A stretch of DNA of 55,967 bases from CAZHFW01 sp964531675. Lineage in GTDB: Bacteria > Planctomycetota > Phycisphaerae > Phycisphaerales > UBA1924. The stretch lies in assembly GCA_964531675.1 (NCBI GenBank), contig CAZHFW010000025.1, positions 1 through 55,967 of the forward strand. The letters run 5' to 3'. Numbering within the stretch: position 1 is the first letter of the stretch; the number at the start of each line of letters is the position of its first letter. Position numbers and translations under genes: made by a program. Positions 1 through 7,622 of this stretch are shown in pieces. The notes below the pieces were generated by a model. The model was not told where the DNA came from. It saw nothing but the letters and a program-made list of their open reading frames with translations, and did no database searches.

Positions 1-527
1 GGGGTCTAGTGGTGTGGGTGGGCGCGGAGAGCTTTGCGTTCCCGCCGGCGCTGATGTGGGGCGATGGGGAGCTGGCGGCGCGGAGCGTGATGGTCGAGGC
101 CAGGAGCGCGGAGGAGCGGGCGTGGGCGATTGACGTGGCGCTGCGCAGCCGTGGTGTTGAGGTGGTGATTGGAGACGTGAGCGGGACGCGGATGGCCGAG
201 TCGCGGCGGTTTCAGTTGTCGGCCAGCGCCGGCGGCGGGATGGGGCTTTTGGTGCGTCCGCCGGGCGAGCTTGGGGAGATTTCGGCGGCATGGTCGCGTT
301 GGCGGGTGTCGCCTGCGGGTGGGATGCGGGAGGGTATGGATCAGCGTCCGGGATGGACGCTGGAGCTTCTGCGCTGCAAAGGAACGCGGCCTGTGGCGGA
401 GGGCGCGCGGCGGTGGGCTGTGCGCATGGATGATGAGACGGGCGATGTGCATCTGGTTTCCGATGCTCGCGATCGACGCGCTGAAGCGTCGGGAGCGGAG
501 ACGATCGACGGGCGGCGGATCGCGTGA
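1..527 (+). CDS. imuA: ImuA-like RecA-fold protein, C-terminal part (5' truncated by window edge)
   Basis: The frame is open from the window edge (first full codon at base 3) to TGA at 525-527, so only the C-terminal ~170 residues are seen. The visible part has the late half of a RecA-like fold as in ImuA/SulA-like proteins: a VEARSAEERAWAIDVALRS helix, the strand VEVVIGDVSG, then SRRFQLSASAGGGMGLLVRP, which matches the ImuA pattern of a helix-strand unit before an Arg-rich tail. The Walker A region would lie upstream. Family knowledge: ImuA works with ImuB and DnaE2 in damage-induced mutagenesis. The gene overlaps the proposed imuB start by about 83 bases, suggesting translational coupling. 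The assignment rests largely on context with imuB and dnaE2. Confidence 0.75.
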   Translation, partial: GLVVWVGAESFAFPPALMWGDGELAARSVMVEARSAEERAWAIDVALRSRGVEVVIGDVSGTRMAESRRFQLSASAGGGMGLLVRPPGELGEISAAWSRWRVSPAGGMREGMDQRPGWTLELLRCKGTRPVAEGARRWAVRMDDETGDVHLVSDARDRRAEASGAETIDGRRIA

Positions 528-1995
528 GGTGGTGATCCTGGTGCGGGCCGAAGGGCAGCGTCAGGTGGTGGCGGCGCGGTGCGCGCGGGCCGCGGAAGCG
601 GGCGTGCGCGTGGGGATGCCGGCGGCCGAGGCGCGGGCGATCCTGCCTCCCAAGCTTGCGGCGGCGGGCCTGGTACGGATCGCGGCGATTGATGATGCGC
701 GGAACGCGGCGCTGCTGCGGGCGCTGGCGGGATGGGCCCAGCGCTTTTCGCCGACGATTTCGATCGAGGGTTCGGACACGCTGATGGCGGATGTCTCGGG
801 GTGCGAGCGGGTGTTCAAGGGGGAGAGCCGTCTGGTCGGGAAGGCGGTGCGGGATGCGGCGGCGCTGGGGTTTTCAGCGCGGGTGGTGATCGCGCCGACG
901 TTCGCGGGCGCGTGGGCGCTGGCGCACTTTGGTCCTGCGGAGGCGTGCGCGCGGGGGCTGGTGGTGGATCGGGCCGGGCTTTCAGAGCGGCTCGAGCATG
1001 TGCCGGTGCGGGCGCTGGGGCTGGACGAGAAGACGCAGGCGGGTCTTGCGGAGGTGGGAATCGAGCGGATCGGGGAGCTGGCGCGGATGCCTCGGGGATC
1101 GCTGCCGGCGCGGTTTGACGAGTTCGTGCTGCTCAAGCTCGACATGGCGCTGGGGAACGCGATGGAGACGATCACGCCGGTGCGGCTGCGCGGCGTGATC
1201 GAGGCGGAGCGGAGCTTTGAGGGCCCCACGACGCGGGTGGAAGGGATTGCGCAGGCGGCTCGCGAGGTGCTTGAGGACCTGTCACGGGCGCTTCTGGCGC
1301 GGGAGAGCGGCGTGCGCCGGCTCGAACTGGTGCTCGAACGGGCGGATCTGGAACCCGCAAAGCTCGAGCTCGAACTGAGTGCGCCGAGCCGGGATGTGCG
1401 GCATCTTTGGGGCTTGATCGCGCCGCGTCTGGAGCGGGTGCACCTGGGGTACGGGGTTGAACGCGTGAAGGGGCGGGCGGCCAAGATCGGGAAGCTCGCG
1501 CACGAGCAGGAATGCGCGTGGGACGAGCGGGCGGATCGCGACGCGGAGCGGGCGGGCACGGAGCTCATCGACGTGCTGGGCGGGAGGCTCGGTTTGGAGC
1601 GGGTGTGGCGCGTCGAGCGGGTGGAGTCGCACATTCCGGAGCGGTCGTGGCGCAAACGTCAGGCGGCCCGAGACGGGGAACGCCAGGGCGATGCGGGCGG
1701 AACGCCGGATGGCCCGTCGTCTGGAGGCATGCGTCCCACGGTGGTGCTGCCGGTGCCCGAGCTGGTGCGGGTGCTGGCGGTGACGCCTGACGGGCCGGTC
1801 GCGAGCGTGGCCTGGGGCGGCGAGGAGCTGCGCATCGACGCGTGCGAGGGGCCCGAACGGATCGGTGGGGAATGGTGGCGTGATGATCGGCCGGCGCGGG
1901 ACTACTTCCGCGTGCGCGATCAGCACGGGCGCTGGCTCTGGCTGTGCCGGGAACTGGCGCGGGGGCGGTGGTTCGTCCACGGCGTGTGGGCGTGA
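445..1995 (+). CDS. imuB: ImuB, Y-family DNA polymerase-like protein
   Basis: About 516 residues. I chose ATG 445 because the product then begins MCIWFPMLAIDALKRR, the usual ImuB opening, although the frame is open further upstream. Visible parts: Y-family N-terminal/palm region (to ~residue 200, with FSPTISIEGSDTLMADVSG), a helix-hairpin-helix/thumb region around ALGLDEKTQAGLAEVGIERIGELARM, a little-finger region, and the typical ImuB tail with GPERIGGEWW and FRVRDQHGRWLWLCREL. The acidic Y-family catalytic residues (DxD and DE as in DinB) are not evident, as expected for ImuB, which acts as a clamp-binding adaptor for DnaE2 rather than a polymerase. No obvious QLxLF-type clamp motif was seen. 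The dnaE2 start lies 13 bases after the stop, so the genes are very likely one operon. Confidence 0.9.
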   Translation: MCIWFPMLAIDALKRRERRRSTGGGSREVVILVRAEGQRQVVAARCARAAEAGVRVGMPAAEARAILPPKLAAAGLVRIAAIDDARNAALLRALAGWAQRFSPTISIEGSDTLMADVSGCERVFKGESRLVGKAVRDAAALGFSARVVIAPTFAGAWALAHFGPAEACARGLVVDRAGLSERLEHVPVRALGLDEKTQAGLAEVGIERIGELARMPRGSLPARFDEFVLLKLDMALGNAMETITPVRLRGVIEAERSFEGPTTRVEGIAQAAREVLEDLSRALLARESGVRRLELVLERADLEPAKLELELSAPSRDVRHLWGLIAPRLERVHLGYGVERVKGRAAKIGKLAHEQECAWDERADRDAERAGTELIDVLGGRLGLERVWRVERVESHIPERSWRKRQAARDGERQGDAGGTPDGPSSGGMRPTVVLPVPELVRVLAVTPDGPVASVAWGGEELRIDACEGPERIGGEWWRDDRPARDYFRVRDQHGRWLWLCRELARGRWFVHGVWA

Positions 1996-2008
1996 AGGCG
2001 GAGGCGCG

Positions 2009-5000
2009 ATGCCCGAGTGCATGTACGACAAGATCCGGCCCGCATCGCTTTTGGGGAGCGAGGAGGGCTCGCTGCGGCGCTCGTCTGTCGGCTTTGTCGA
2101 ACTGGCGACGACGAGCAACTACACCTTTCTGACGGGCGGGAGTCATCCGGAGGAACTGGTGCAGCAAGCGGCCCTGCTCGGGCATCGGGCGGCCTCGGTC
2201 GCGGACCGCAACACGCTGGCTGGAATCGTGCGGGCGCACGTGGCGGCCAAGGAGGCGGGGCTTCCGATCGTGATCGGGAGCAGGCTGGTGTTCATGGAGC
2301 CCGCGGGGCTCAACGTGATCGTGTATCCCACGACGCGCGGAGCGTACGCGGCGCTGTCGGGGCTTTTGACACTCGGCAAGCGGCGGGCGCCCAAGGGCGA
2401 GTGCTATCTCAATCTGGAGGATCTGCTGGAGCGCCGTGCGGGGCTGCTGGCGATCGCGTTTCCGCCGGGCATGCATGGACACGCGGTTTCGGCGGAAGAA
2501 GACGGGGTCTTTGCGGACGCGCTCGGAAAGCTGCGGGAGGCGTTCGACGACGACCGGCTCTCGGTGGCGCTGGCGCGGACCTATCGCGGGCGTGATCGCG
2601 CGCGGGCGGAGCGGCTCGCGGAGGTCGCGCGCCGTGTGGGAGCTCCATGTGTCGCGACGTGCGATGTGCTGTATCACGCGCCGGAACGGCGGATGCTGCA
2701 GGACGTGCTGACGTGCATCAGGCTCGGGAAGACGATCCACGAGGCGGGGTTGGCGCTGGAGGTCAACGCGGAAAGGCATCTCAAGACGCCGGAGGAGATG
2801 GAGCGGCTCTTTGCGGATTTTCCGGGCGCGGTCGCGCGGAGCATCGCGATCATGGAGCGGGCGCTGGCGTTCAATCTCGATCAGCTCAAGTACGAGTATC
2901 CGGCGGAGGAGTGCCCGCCCGGAATGAGCCCGACGGCATATCTGCGCGAGCGGACGTACGAGGGCGCACAGGTGCGCTATCCCGAGGGCATTCCCGAGAA
3001 GGTGACCCGTTCGATCGAGTATGAACTGGCGCTGATCGCGGAGCTCGGGTACGAGGGCTATTTCCTGACGTGCTTCGAGATCGTCCAGTTCACGCGCTCG
3101 CGGGGGATCCTGTGTCAGGGCCGGGGAGGGGCGGCCAACTCGGCGGTGTGCTATTGCCTTGGGATCACGGAGGTGGACCCGGCGAAGTTTGATCTGCTCT
3201 TTGAGCGGTTCGTGAGCCGGGAGCGGAAGGAGCCGCCTGATATCGACATCGACTTCGAGCACGAGCGGCGCGAGGAGGTGATCCAGCACATCTACGAGAA
3301 GTACGGGCGCGAGCGGGCGGCGTTGACCGCGGAGGTGATCTCGTACCGCGGGCGCAGCGCGGTGCGCGAGGTGGGCAAGGCGATGGGGCTCTCGCGGGAC
3401 ACGGTGGACGCGATGGCCAGGCAGGGCGATCTCTGGGGGGCAGCGCCCGGGCCCGAGCGGATCCGGGACGCGGGGCTCAATCCGGATGATCCGACGATCC
3501 GGCGCGTGATCGAGCTCACGGGCCAGCTTGCGGGCTTCCCTCGGCATTTGTCCCAGCATGTCGGCGGGTTCGTCATCACCCGCGGCCCGCTGCACGAGCT
3601 GGTCCCGATCGAGAACGCGGCGATGGAAGACCGCACGGTGATCGAGTGGGACAAGGACGACATCGACGCGATGGGGATGCTCAAGATCGACGTTTTGGGC
3701 CTGGGGATGCTGACGTGCGTGCGGAAGGCGCTGGTGCTTCTGGGGGTGGATCTTTTGGATAGGCACGAAGGGACGGAGGCACGAAGGGACGGAGGCACGG
3801 AGGCACGGAGGCACGAAGAAAAGGAACAGAACAGGAGTGGGCGCGATGACGACGATCAAGACGTATCGGGATCTGATCGCCTGGCAGAAGAGCATGAGTC
3901 TGGCCAGACAGATGTACGCGTGCACACGCGGGATGCCCGACAGCGAACGGTTCGGCCTGTTGGTTCAGATGCGCCGCGCAGCGGTCTCGATTCCTTCGAA
4001 CATCGCGGAGGGATACGCGAGGCAGAGCCGGACGGACTATCTTCGCTTTCTGCGGATCGCACGGGGCTCGCTTGCGGAACTGGCGACCCAGTACGAGCTG
4101 GCGTACTCAATGGCGATGCTCGAGGAAGATCGCGATCTCCTCGAGCTGATGAGGGAGGTCGACCGTGTGCTTCAGGGCTTGATCCGGAGTCTCGAACGAT
4201 CGGGCTGACCGCGTCCGACGCTGCGGCAGCCCCTCCGTGCCTGCGTGCCTCCGTGCCTCCTTGCCTTCCCTTTTCACGCCTCTCCCTCTTCCCGGCCCAT
4301 CGGCGGATCATTTCCGATCCGACCGATCCCGAGGTGTATGCGATGACGCATCGGGCGGACACCATCGGGGTGTTTCAGATCGAGTCGCGGGCGCAGATGT
4401 CGATGCTGCCCAGGCTCAGGCCCAGCACGTTTTATGATCTGGTGATCGAGGTCGCGATCGTGAGGCCCGGGCCGATCCAAGGCGGGATGGTGCATCCTTA
4501 CCTGCGTCGCCGGGATGGCAAGGAGCCGATCTGTTTCCCGACCGAGGCGGTGCGCGACGTGCTCGGACGCACGCTGGGCGTGCCGATCTTTCAGGAGCAG
4601 GCGATGAAGCTCGCGATCGTGGCGGCGGGTTTCACGCCCGATCAGGCCGACGCGCTGCGCCGGGCGATGGCGGCCTGGAAGCGCAAGGGCGACAAGATCT
4701 ACCGCTTCGGGCAGCAACTCATCGAGGGCATGACACGCAACGGGTATCCGCGCGAGTTCGCGGAGCGGTGCTTCGAACAGATCAAGGGGTTCAGCGAGTA
4801 CGGCTTTCCCGAGTCGCACGCGGCCAGCTTCGCGCTGCTCGTGTACTCCTCGTGCTGGCTCAAACGCTACCACCCCGCGGCGCTGGCGGCGGCGCTGATC
4901 AACAGCCAGCCCATGGGGTTCTATCAGCCGGCGCAGATCATCCGCGATGCGCGGGAGCACGGCGTTCCCGTGCGGGAGATTGACGTCAATCACAGTTCGT

Positions 5001-5812
5001 GGGACTGCACCCTGGAGTGGGACGGCGCACGCCGGGAGGCGTCACGCGAGAAGGATCCATCGCGCTGGGGCGCGGGCGGGCCCGCGATCAGGCTCGGGAT
5101 GAGGCTCGTGAAGGGGCTTCCCCGGGCGGATGCGGACCGGATTGCGGAAGCGGTGCGGCGTGCGGGGCCTTTCCGATCGGTGGATGCGCTGTGGCGTCGC
5201 AGCGGCGCATCGGTGCGCGGGCTGCGGGCGCTGGCGCGGGCGGATGCGTTCGGGTCGATGAGGCTCAATCGCCAGGAGGCGCTGTGGCAGATCCGTCCGC
5301 TGCGGGACGAGCGGCTGGAGCTCTTTGATCATCTGGAAGCGGGCGCAACGGAAGAGGACGGGCTCGACGAGCTGCCTCGGATCAGCGCGGATCGCCAGGT
5401 GCTGCACGACTATCTGCACACCGGGCTTTCGCTCAAGGCCCATCCGGTGTCGTTCGTGCGGGGGGCGCTGGAAGGGAAGAACGTGATCCCCTGCGCGGAT
5501 CTGCGGGATGAGAAGGCGTGCCCGCAGGGGCGGATCGTGCGTGTCGCGGGGCTCGTGCTGGTGCGGCAACGTCCTTCGACCGCGTCGGGGGTGGTGTTCA
5601 TCACGCTTGAGGACGAGACGGGGATCGCCAATCTCATCATCTGGAGCGACACGTACGAGAAGTTCCGCAAGGTCATCAGGCTCAGCACGTCGCTCATGGT
5701 GCGCGGCCGGGTTGAACGGCAGGGCGAGGTGGTGCATGTGCACGCGGACCGGTTCTGGAGCCTGGACGAGTCGATACCCGAGCTCGAGAAGCAGTCGCGG
5801 GATTTTCACTAG
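2009..5812 (+). CDS. dnaE2: DnaE2, error-prone DNA polymerase III alpha-type subunit, with an in-frame insertion
   Basis: About 1267 residues (family members are usually ~1050-1100). ATG 2009 is preceded by GGAGG and gives MPECMYDKIRPAS. A PHP domain starts FVELATTSNYTFLTGGSHPEEL; the C-family polymerase core carries PPDIDIDFEHER (Asp ~413 and ~415) and KIDVLGLG (Asp ~561), equivalent to the three catalytic Asp; helix-hairpin-helix and OB-fold regions follow (VRVAGLVLVRQRPSTASGVVFITLEDETG). Between LGLGMLTCVRKALVLLGVDLL and DPTDPEVYAMTHRADTIG lie ~170-180 residues that do not look like DnaE2 (bases ~3761-4290): low-complexity text such as RHEGTEARRDGGTEARRHEE and PPCLRASVPPCLP. This is a DNA element read through in frame (see nested features). 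The catalytic residues are intact, so the enzyme could work if the insert is tolerated or removed, but this is uncertain. Role by family: translesion synthesis with ImuB in damage-induced mutagenesis. Confidence 0.93.
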   Translation: MPECMYDKIRPASLLGSEEGSLRRSSVGFVELATTSNYTFLTGGSHPEELVQQAALLGHRAASVADRNTLAGIVRAHVAAKEAGLPIVIGSRLVFMEPAGLNVIVYPTTRGAYAALSGLLTLGKRRAPKGECYLNLEDLLERRAGLLAIAFPPGMHGHAVSAEEDGVFADALGKLREAFDDDRLSVALARTYRGRDRARAERLAEVARRVGAPCVATCDVLYHAPERRMLQDVLTCIRLGKTIHEAGLALEVNAERHLKTPEEMERLFADFPGAVARSIAIMERALAFNLDQLKYEYPAEECPPGMSPTAYLRERTYEGAQVRYPEGIPEKVTRSIEYELALIAELGYEGYFLTCFEIVQFTRSRGILCQGRGGAANSAVCYCLGITEVDPAKFDLLFERFVSRERKEPPDIDIDFEHERREEVIQHIYEKYGRERAALTAEVISYRGRSAVREVGKAMGLSRDTVDAMARQGDLWGAAPGPERIRDAGLNPDDPTIRRVIELTGQLAGFPRHLSQHVGGFVITRGPLHELVPIENAAMEDRTVIEWDKDDIDAMGMLKIDVLGLGMLTCVRKALVLLGVDLLDRHEGTEARRDGGTEARRHEEKEQNRSGRDDDDQDVSGSDRLAEEHESGQTDVRVHTRDARQRTVRPVGSDAPRSGLDSFEHRGGIREAEPDGLSSLSADRTGLACGTGDPVRAGVLNGDARGRSRSPRADEGGRPCASGLDPESRTIGLTASDAAAAPPCLRASVPPCLPFSRLSLFPAHRRIISDPTDPEVYAMTHRADTIGVFQIESRAQMSMLPRLRPSTFYDLVIEVAIVRPGPIQGGMVHPYLRRRDGKEPICFPTEAVRDVLGRTLGVPIFQEQAMKLAIVAAGFTPDQADALRRAMAAWKRKGDKIYRFGQQLIEGMTRNGYPREFAERCFEQIKGFSEYGFPESHAASFALLVYSSCWLKRYHPAALAAALINSQPMGFYQPAQIIRDAREHGVPVREIDVNHSSWDCTLEWDGARREASREKDPSRWGAGGPAIRLGMRLVKGLPRADADRIAEAVRRAGPFRSVDALWRRSGASVRGLRALARADAFGSMRLNRQEALWQIRPLRDERLELFDHLEAGATEEDGLDELPRISADRQVLHDYLHTGLSLKAHPVSFVRGALEGKNVIPCADLRDEKACPQGRIVRVAGLVLVRQRPSTASGVVFITLEDETGIANLIIWSDTYEKFRKVIRLSTSLMVRGRVERQGEVVHVHADRFWSLDESIPELEKQSRDFH
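3761..3824 (+). repeat. Left tandem octamer array of the dnaE2 insert
   Basis: Seven consecutive 8-base units of the type AGGCACGR or AGGGACGG run from 3761 to 3816, followed by AGAAAAGG. The array is complementary to 4229-4274. Because the unit length is not a multiple of three, gain or loss of a single unit would shift the dnaE2 frame. Confidence 0.9.
3846..4208 (+). CDS. Four-helix-bundle protein (23S rRNA intervening-sequence / Avd-like family)
   Basis: 120 residues from ATG 3846, which has AGGAG eight bases upstream (3833-3837); a GTG at 3837 is a poorer alternative. The sequence reads TIKTYRDLIAWQKSM, then LVQMRRAAVSIPSNIAEGYAR, then YLRFLRIARGSLAELATQYELA. These are the hallmarks of the S23/IVP four-helix-bundle family: the WQK N-terminal helix, SIPSNIAEG between helices, and RGSLAELETQ-like helix 3. 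Members are encoded in intervening sequences of 23S rRNA and as stand-alone genes; the related Avd protein is an accessory of diversity-generating retroelements. The role of free-standing members is unclear, with nucleic-acid binding the usual guess. The gene lies wholly inside dnaE2 on the same strand in another frame, between inverted octamer arrays. No reverse transcriptase or template/variable repeat was seen. Confidence 0.92.
   Translation: MTTIKTYRDLIAWQKSMSLARQMYACTRGMPDSERFGLLVQMRRAAVSIPSNIAEGYARQSRTDYLRFLRIARGSLAELATQYELAYSMAMLEEDRDLLELMREVDRVLQGLIRSLERSG
4229..4274 (-). repeat. Right octamer array, inverted relative to the left arm
   Basis: On the minus strand this reads as AGGCAAGG, AGGCACGG, AGGCACGC, AGGCACGG units, complementary to 3785-3816 of the left array. 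It begins 20 bases after the stop of the four-helix-bundle gene. The arms pair as CCGTGCCTCC against GGAGGCACGG. Confidence 0.85.
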
Positions 5813-5827
5813 CGGTACACTGGATGT

Positions 5828-6511
5828 ATGTGCGGCCGATTCACGCGTGAGTTCACCTGGCGGGAAGTGCACGACTTCCTGGACCTTCGCTTTCCGATGC
5901 TCGAGCCCGGACAGGGGGTCGTCACGCCGAGCTGGAATGTTGCGCCGACGCATCAGACTCCGGGGCTCGTGATGAGCGCCGAGGGTAAGGCGAAGCTTGA
6001 GTTGATGAGCTGGGGGCTTCGGCCGGCGTGGGCGGCGCGGGGCGAGAAGGGCGCGCCGGCGCCGATCAATGCGAGGTCGGAGACGGTTGCGAGCAGCGGG
6101 ATGTTCCGCGGTGCGTTCAAGAGCCGTCGATGCCTGATCCCGGCGTCGGGGTTCTACGAATGGCGGAACGACGGCGGGACCAAGCAGCCCTTCTACATCA
6201 AGCTTCTCAATGATCCGATCTTCTGCTTCGGCGCGGTGTGGGAGCCCGGTGTGGATGGAGGGCCACCGACGTTTGCGACGATGACGACCAGGCCGAACGA
6301 GCTGATGGCGAAGATCCACGATCGCATGCCGGTGATCGTGCGGCCGGAGCGATTCGGCGCGTGGATGAACGGCGAAGACGCGACCGCCGACTTCGAGCCC
6401 TTCCCGGCCGAGGAGATGACCTCGTGGCCTGTGGGAAAGCGGGTGGGCAATCCCAGGAACGATGATGCAGGGCTGATCACGCGGGAGGCCGACGGCGGGC
6501 TCTTTGGCTGA
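5828..6511 (+). CDS. yedK: YedK/HMCES-type SOS response-associated peptidase (SRAP)
   Basis: 227 residues. The product starts MCGRFTRE, placing the essential Cys at position 2 after Met removal, which fixes the start at 5828. Other SRAP residues are present: Asn81 in PINARSET, Glu111 in SGFYEW and His164 in AKIHDRMPVI. Family knowledge: the enzyme forms a thiazolidine DNA-protein crosslink with abasic sites in single-stranded DNA, shielding them from error-prone processing. It starts 15 bases after the dnaE2 stop. The gap contains GGTACACT, a -10-like box, so it may also have its own promoter. The association with imuB and dnaE2 fits a DNA-damage tolerance operon. Confidence 0.95.
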   Translation: MCGRFTREFTWREVHDFLDLRFPMLEPGQGVVTPSWNVAPTHQTPGLVMSAEGKAKLELMSWGLRPAWAARGEKGAPAPINARSETVASSGMFRGAFKSRRCLIPASGFYEWRNDGGTKQPFYIKLLNDPIFCFGAVWEPGVDGGPPTFATMTTRPNELMAKIHDRMPVIVRPERFGAWMNGEDATADFEPFPAEEMTSWPVGKRVGNPRNDDAGLITREADGGLFG

Positions 6512-6528
6512 AAAACTCAACGGAATGC

Positions 6529-6569
6529 TTGCCAGAGCCGATGTGTTAGTGTATACTAACACTGGAGGT
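6529..6569 (+). promoter_or_regulatory. Sigma70-type promoter overlapped by a palindromic operator
   Basis: TTGCCA (6529-6534), a 17-base spacer, and TATACT (6552-6557) form a strong sigma70-like promoter. A perfect inverted repeat, GTGTTAGT - 4 bases - ACTAACAC (6543-6562), covers the -10 box, so a bound dimer would block initiation. GGAGG follows at 6564-6568, just before the ATG at 6575. Confidence 0.75.
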
Positions 6570-6574
6570 TCACC

Positions 6575-7051
6575 ATGTCTATGGCAATGCACGCGAACAC
6601 GAGGAAGACGGCGGGACGCAAGGCGATGGAACTCACGGCGATCGCGGCCGCTGGATTGGCGTGCGTGCTGGTGGCAGGGCTCGCGACAGGCGCCAAGCCA
6701 GCAGCGGCCCCGCTGTTTCCGCTGCTGCGGGGGGCGGTCGAGGGCTTGAATGGGGCGGCACCGGCGCTGCTGCTGGTGCTGGGAGCGGTCGCAGGGCTGG
6801 TGACGCGGCTGTCACCGACGCACATCGGATTGGCGAGCGTTGCGGCGCTGCCCCTGGCGGCGTTTGCAGAGATTCTTGCGGACCGGACGTCGCACAATCT
6901 GATTCCGTTCGAGCTGGTGATGTATCTGGTGCTGGCGCTGCCGGCGATGATCGGGGCGGCGCTGGCGGTGTGGATTCAGAGCACCTGCAAAAGACTCTTC
7001 AGCAGAAGCGGTGGTGACGAGCAGCACTCGAGTTGCGGCATGCGTATCTGA
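6575..7051 (+). CDS. Small multi-pass membrane protein, unknown function
   Basis: 158 residues, ATG 6575 with GGAGG seven bases upstream. I do not recognise the family. A positively charged N terminus (RKTAGRKAM) is followed by hydrophobic stretches near residues 20-40 (LTAIAAAGLACVLVAGL), 62-77 (APALLLVLGAVAGLV), 82-100 and 113-135 (LVMYLVLALPAMIGAALAVWI), consistent with four membrane segments, then a polar tail with two Cys. It is a single gene with its own operator-covered promoter, so it probably responds to a specific signal through a repressor not obvious in the immediate neighbourhood. Confidence 0.7.
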   Translation: MSMAMHANTRKTAGRKAMELTAIAAAGLACVLVAGLATGAKPAAAPLFPLLRGAVEGLNGAAPALLLVLGAVAGLVTRLSPTHIGLASVAALPLAAFAEILADRTSHNLIPFELVMYLVLALPAMIGAALAVWIQSTCKRLFSRSGGDEQHSSCGMRI

Positions 7052-7114
7052 GTGTCGCGCTCGGCATGCCCGGAGCGGCGCGAGCTGAATCTGGAGGATC
7101 GGACGCAGTTGGCC

Positions 7115-7169
7115 TTGACAGGCGGGCCCGGCGTGCTATTTTACCATTCGGTTACTGAACCATATGGTT
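7115..7169 (+). promoter_or_regulatory. arsR-type promoter and AACCATATGGTT palindrome
   Basis: TTGACA (7115-7120), a 16-base spacer, and TATTTT (7137-7142) precede the ATG at 7164 by about 22 bases, so the leader would be very short. The perfect 12-bp palindrome AACCATATGGTT (7158-7169) spans the start codon and is preceded by the related ACCATTCGGTTAC. This looks like an autoregulatory site for the ArsR-type protein. Confidence 0.7.
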
Positions 7170-7571
7170 ACGCACAAGCTCCAACCCGATCTGGACCGGA
7201 CGCTGGCGGCCCTGGCCGACCCCACGCGACGCGCCATTGTGGAGAGGCTCGCAAAGGGGGAGGCCTCGGTTTCCGAGCTTGCGGCTCCCTTTGACATGTC
7301 GATGCCCGCGATCTCCAAGCACCTGAAGGTGCTCGAACGGGCCGGGCTCATCGAGCGCGGGCGCGATGCGCAGCGACGGCCTTGCACGCTGCGTGCGGAG
7401 CCTCTGCGGCACGCTGCGGCGTGGATCGAGCAGTACCGACACTTCTGGGAGCAGAGGCTCGATCGGCTGGAGGCGTACCTGCACGAGCTTCAGGGGATGC
7501 CTGCGCCAGCACAGAAGAAGCGGGTCGCGGGGAAACCCGCGGGACGGAAGAAGACACGCCGGGGGGCGTGA
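7164..7571 (+). CDS. ArsR-family winged-helix transcriptional regulator
   Basis: 135 residues. The winged helix spans residues ~8-90: LAALADPTRRAIVERLAKGE, VSELAAPFDMSMPAISKHLKVLERAGLIERGRDAQRRPCTL. This is the ArsR subgroup that pairs with SRPBCC/AHSA1 genes; no metal-binding ELCVCDL-type Cys motif is present, so it is unlikely to sense arsenic. The C terminus is a basic tail (KKRVAGKPAGRKKTRRGA). ATG 7164 sits inside a palindrome immediately downstream of a good promoter and has no Shine-Dalgarno. The AHSA1 gene follows 51 bases later and is probably co-transcribed and repressed by this protein. Confidence 0.93.
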   Translation: MVTHKLQPDLDRTLAALADPTRRAIVERLAKGEASVSELAAPFDMSMPAISKHLKVLERAGLIERGRDAQRRPCTLRAEPLRHAAAWIEQYRHFWEQRLDRLEAYLHELQGMPAPAQKKRVAGKPAGRKKTRRGA

Positions 7572-7622
7572 GTCACACACCTTGCGGGCATGAGGCCCGG
7601 ACGCACGAAAGGGATCGCCACG

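Larger units (their letters stand above)
3761..4276 (+). mobile_element. Octamer-repeat-flanked element with four-helix-bundle gene, inserted in dnaE2
   Basis: A ~515-bp block interrupts dnaE2 between two conserved polymerase segments. It consists of a left array of tandem octamers (AGGCACGA, AGGGACGG, AGGCACGG), a complete small gene with its own Shine-Dalgarno, and a right array in inverted orientation (CGTGCCTCCGTGCCTCC). The arms can pair over more than 20 bases with few mismatches, folding the RNA into a long stem closed by the small gene. This layout resembles 23S rRNA intervening sequences, which often encode the same protein family. No transposase or clear target duplication is visible. 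Exact ends are uncertain by a few tens of bases. That it is mobile is inference. Confidence 0.75.

Noticed and set aside
1565..3925. 786-residue open frame on the minus strand opposite imuB and dnaE2
   Set aside because: Shadow of real genes in GC-rich DNA: composition is Arg/His/Pro-rich and no motifs appear, while the plus strand has clear domains.
3761..4276. Diversity-generating retroelement around the Avd-like protein
   Set aside because: No reverse transcriptase, template repeat or variable repeat is present in or near the element.
3748..4320. GGATCTTTT / GGATCATTT on both sides of the dnaE2 insert as a target-site duplication
   Set aside because: Similarity is partial, the spacing is not a multiple of three, and it does not touch the octamer arrays; it is not good evidence.
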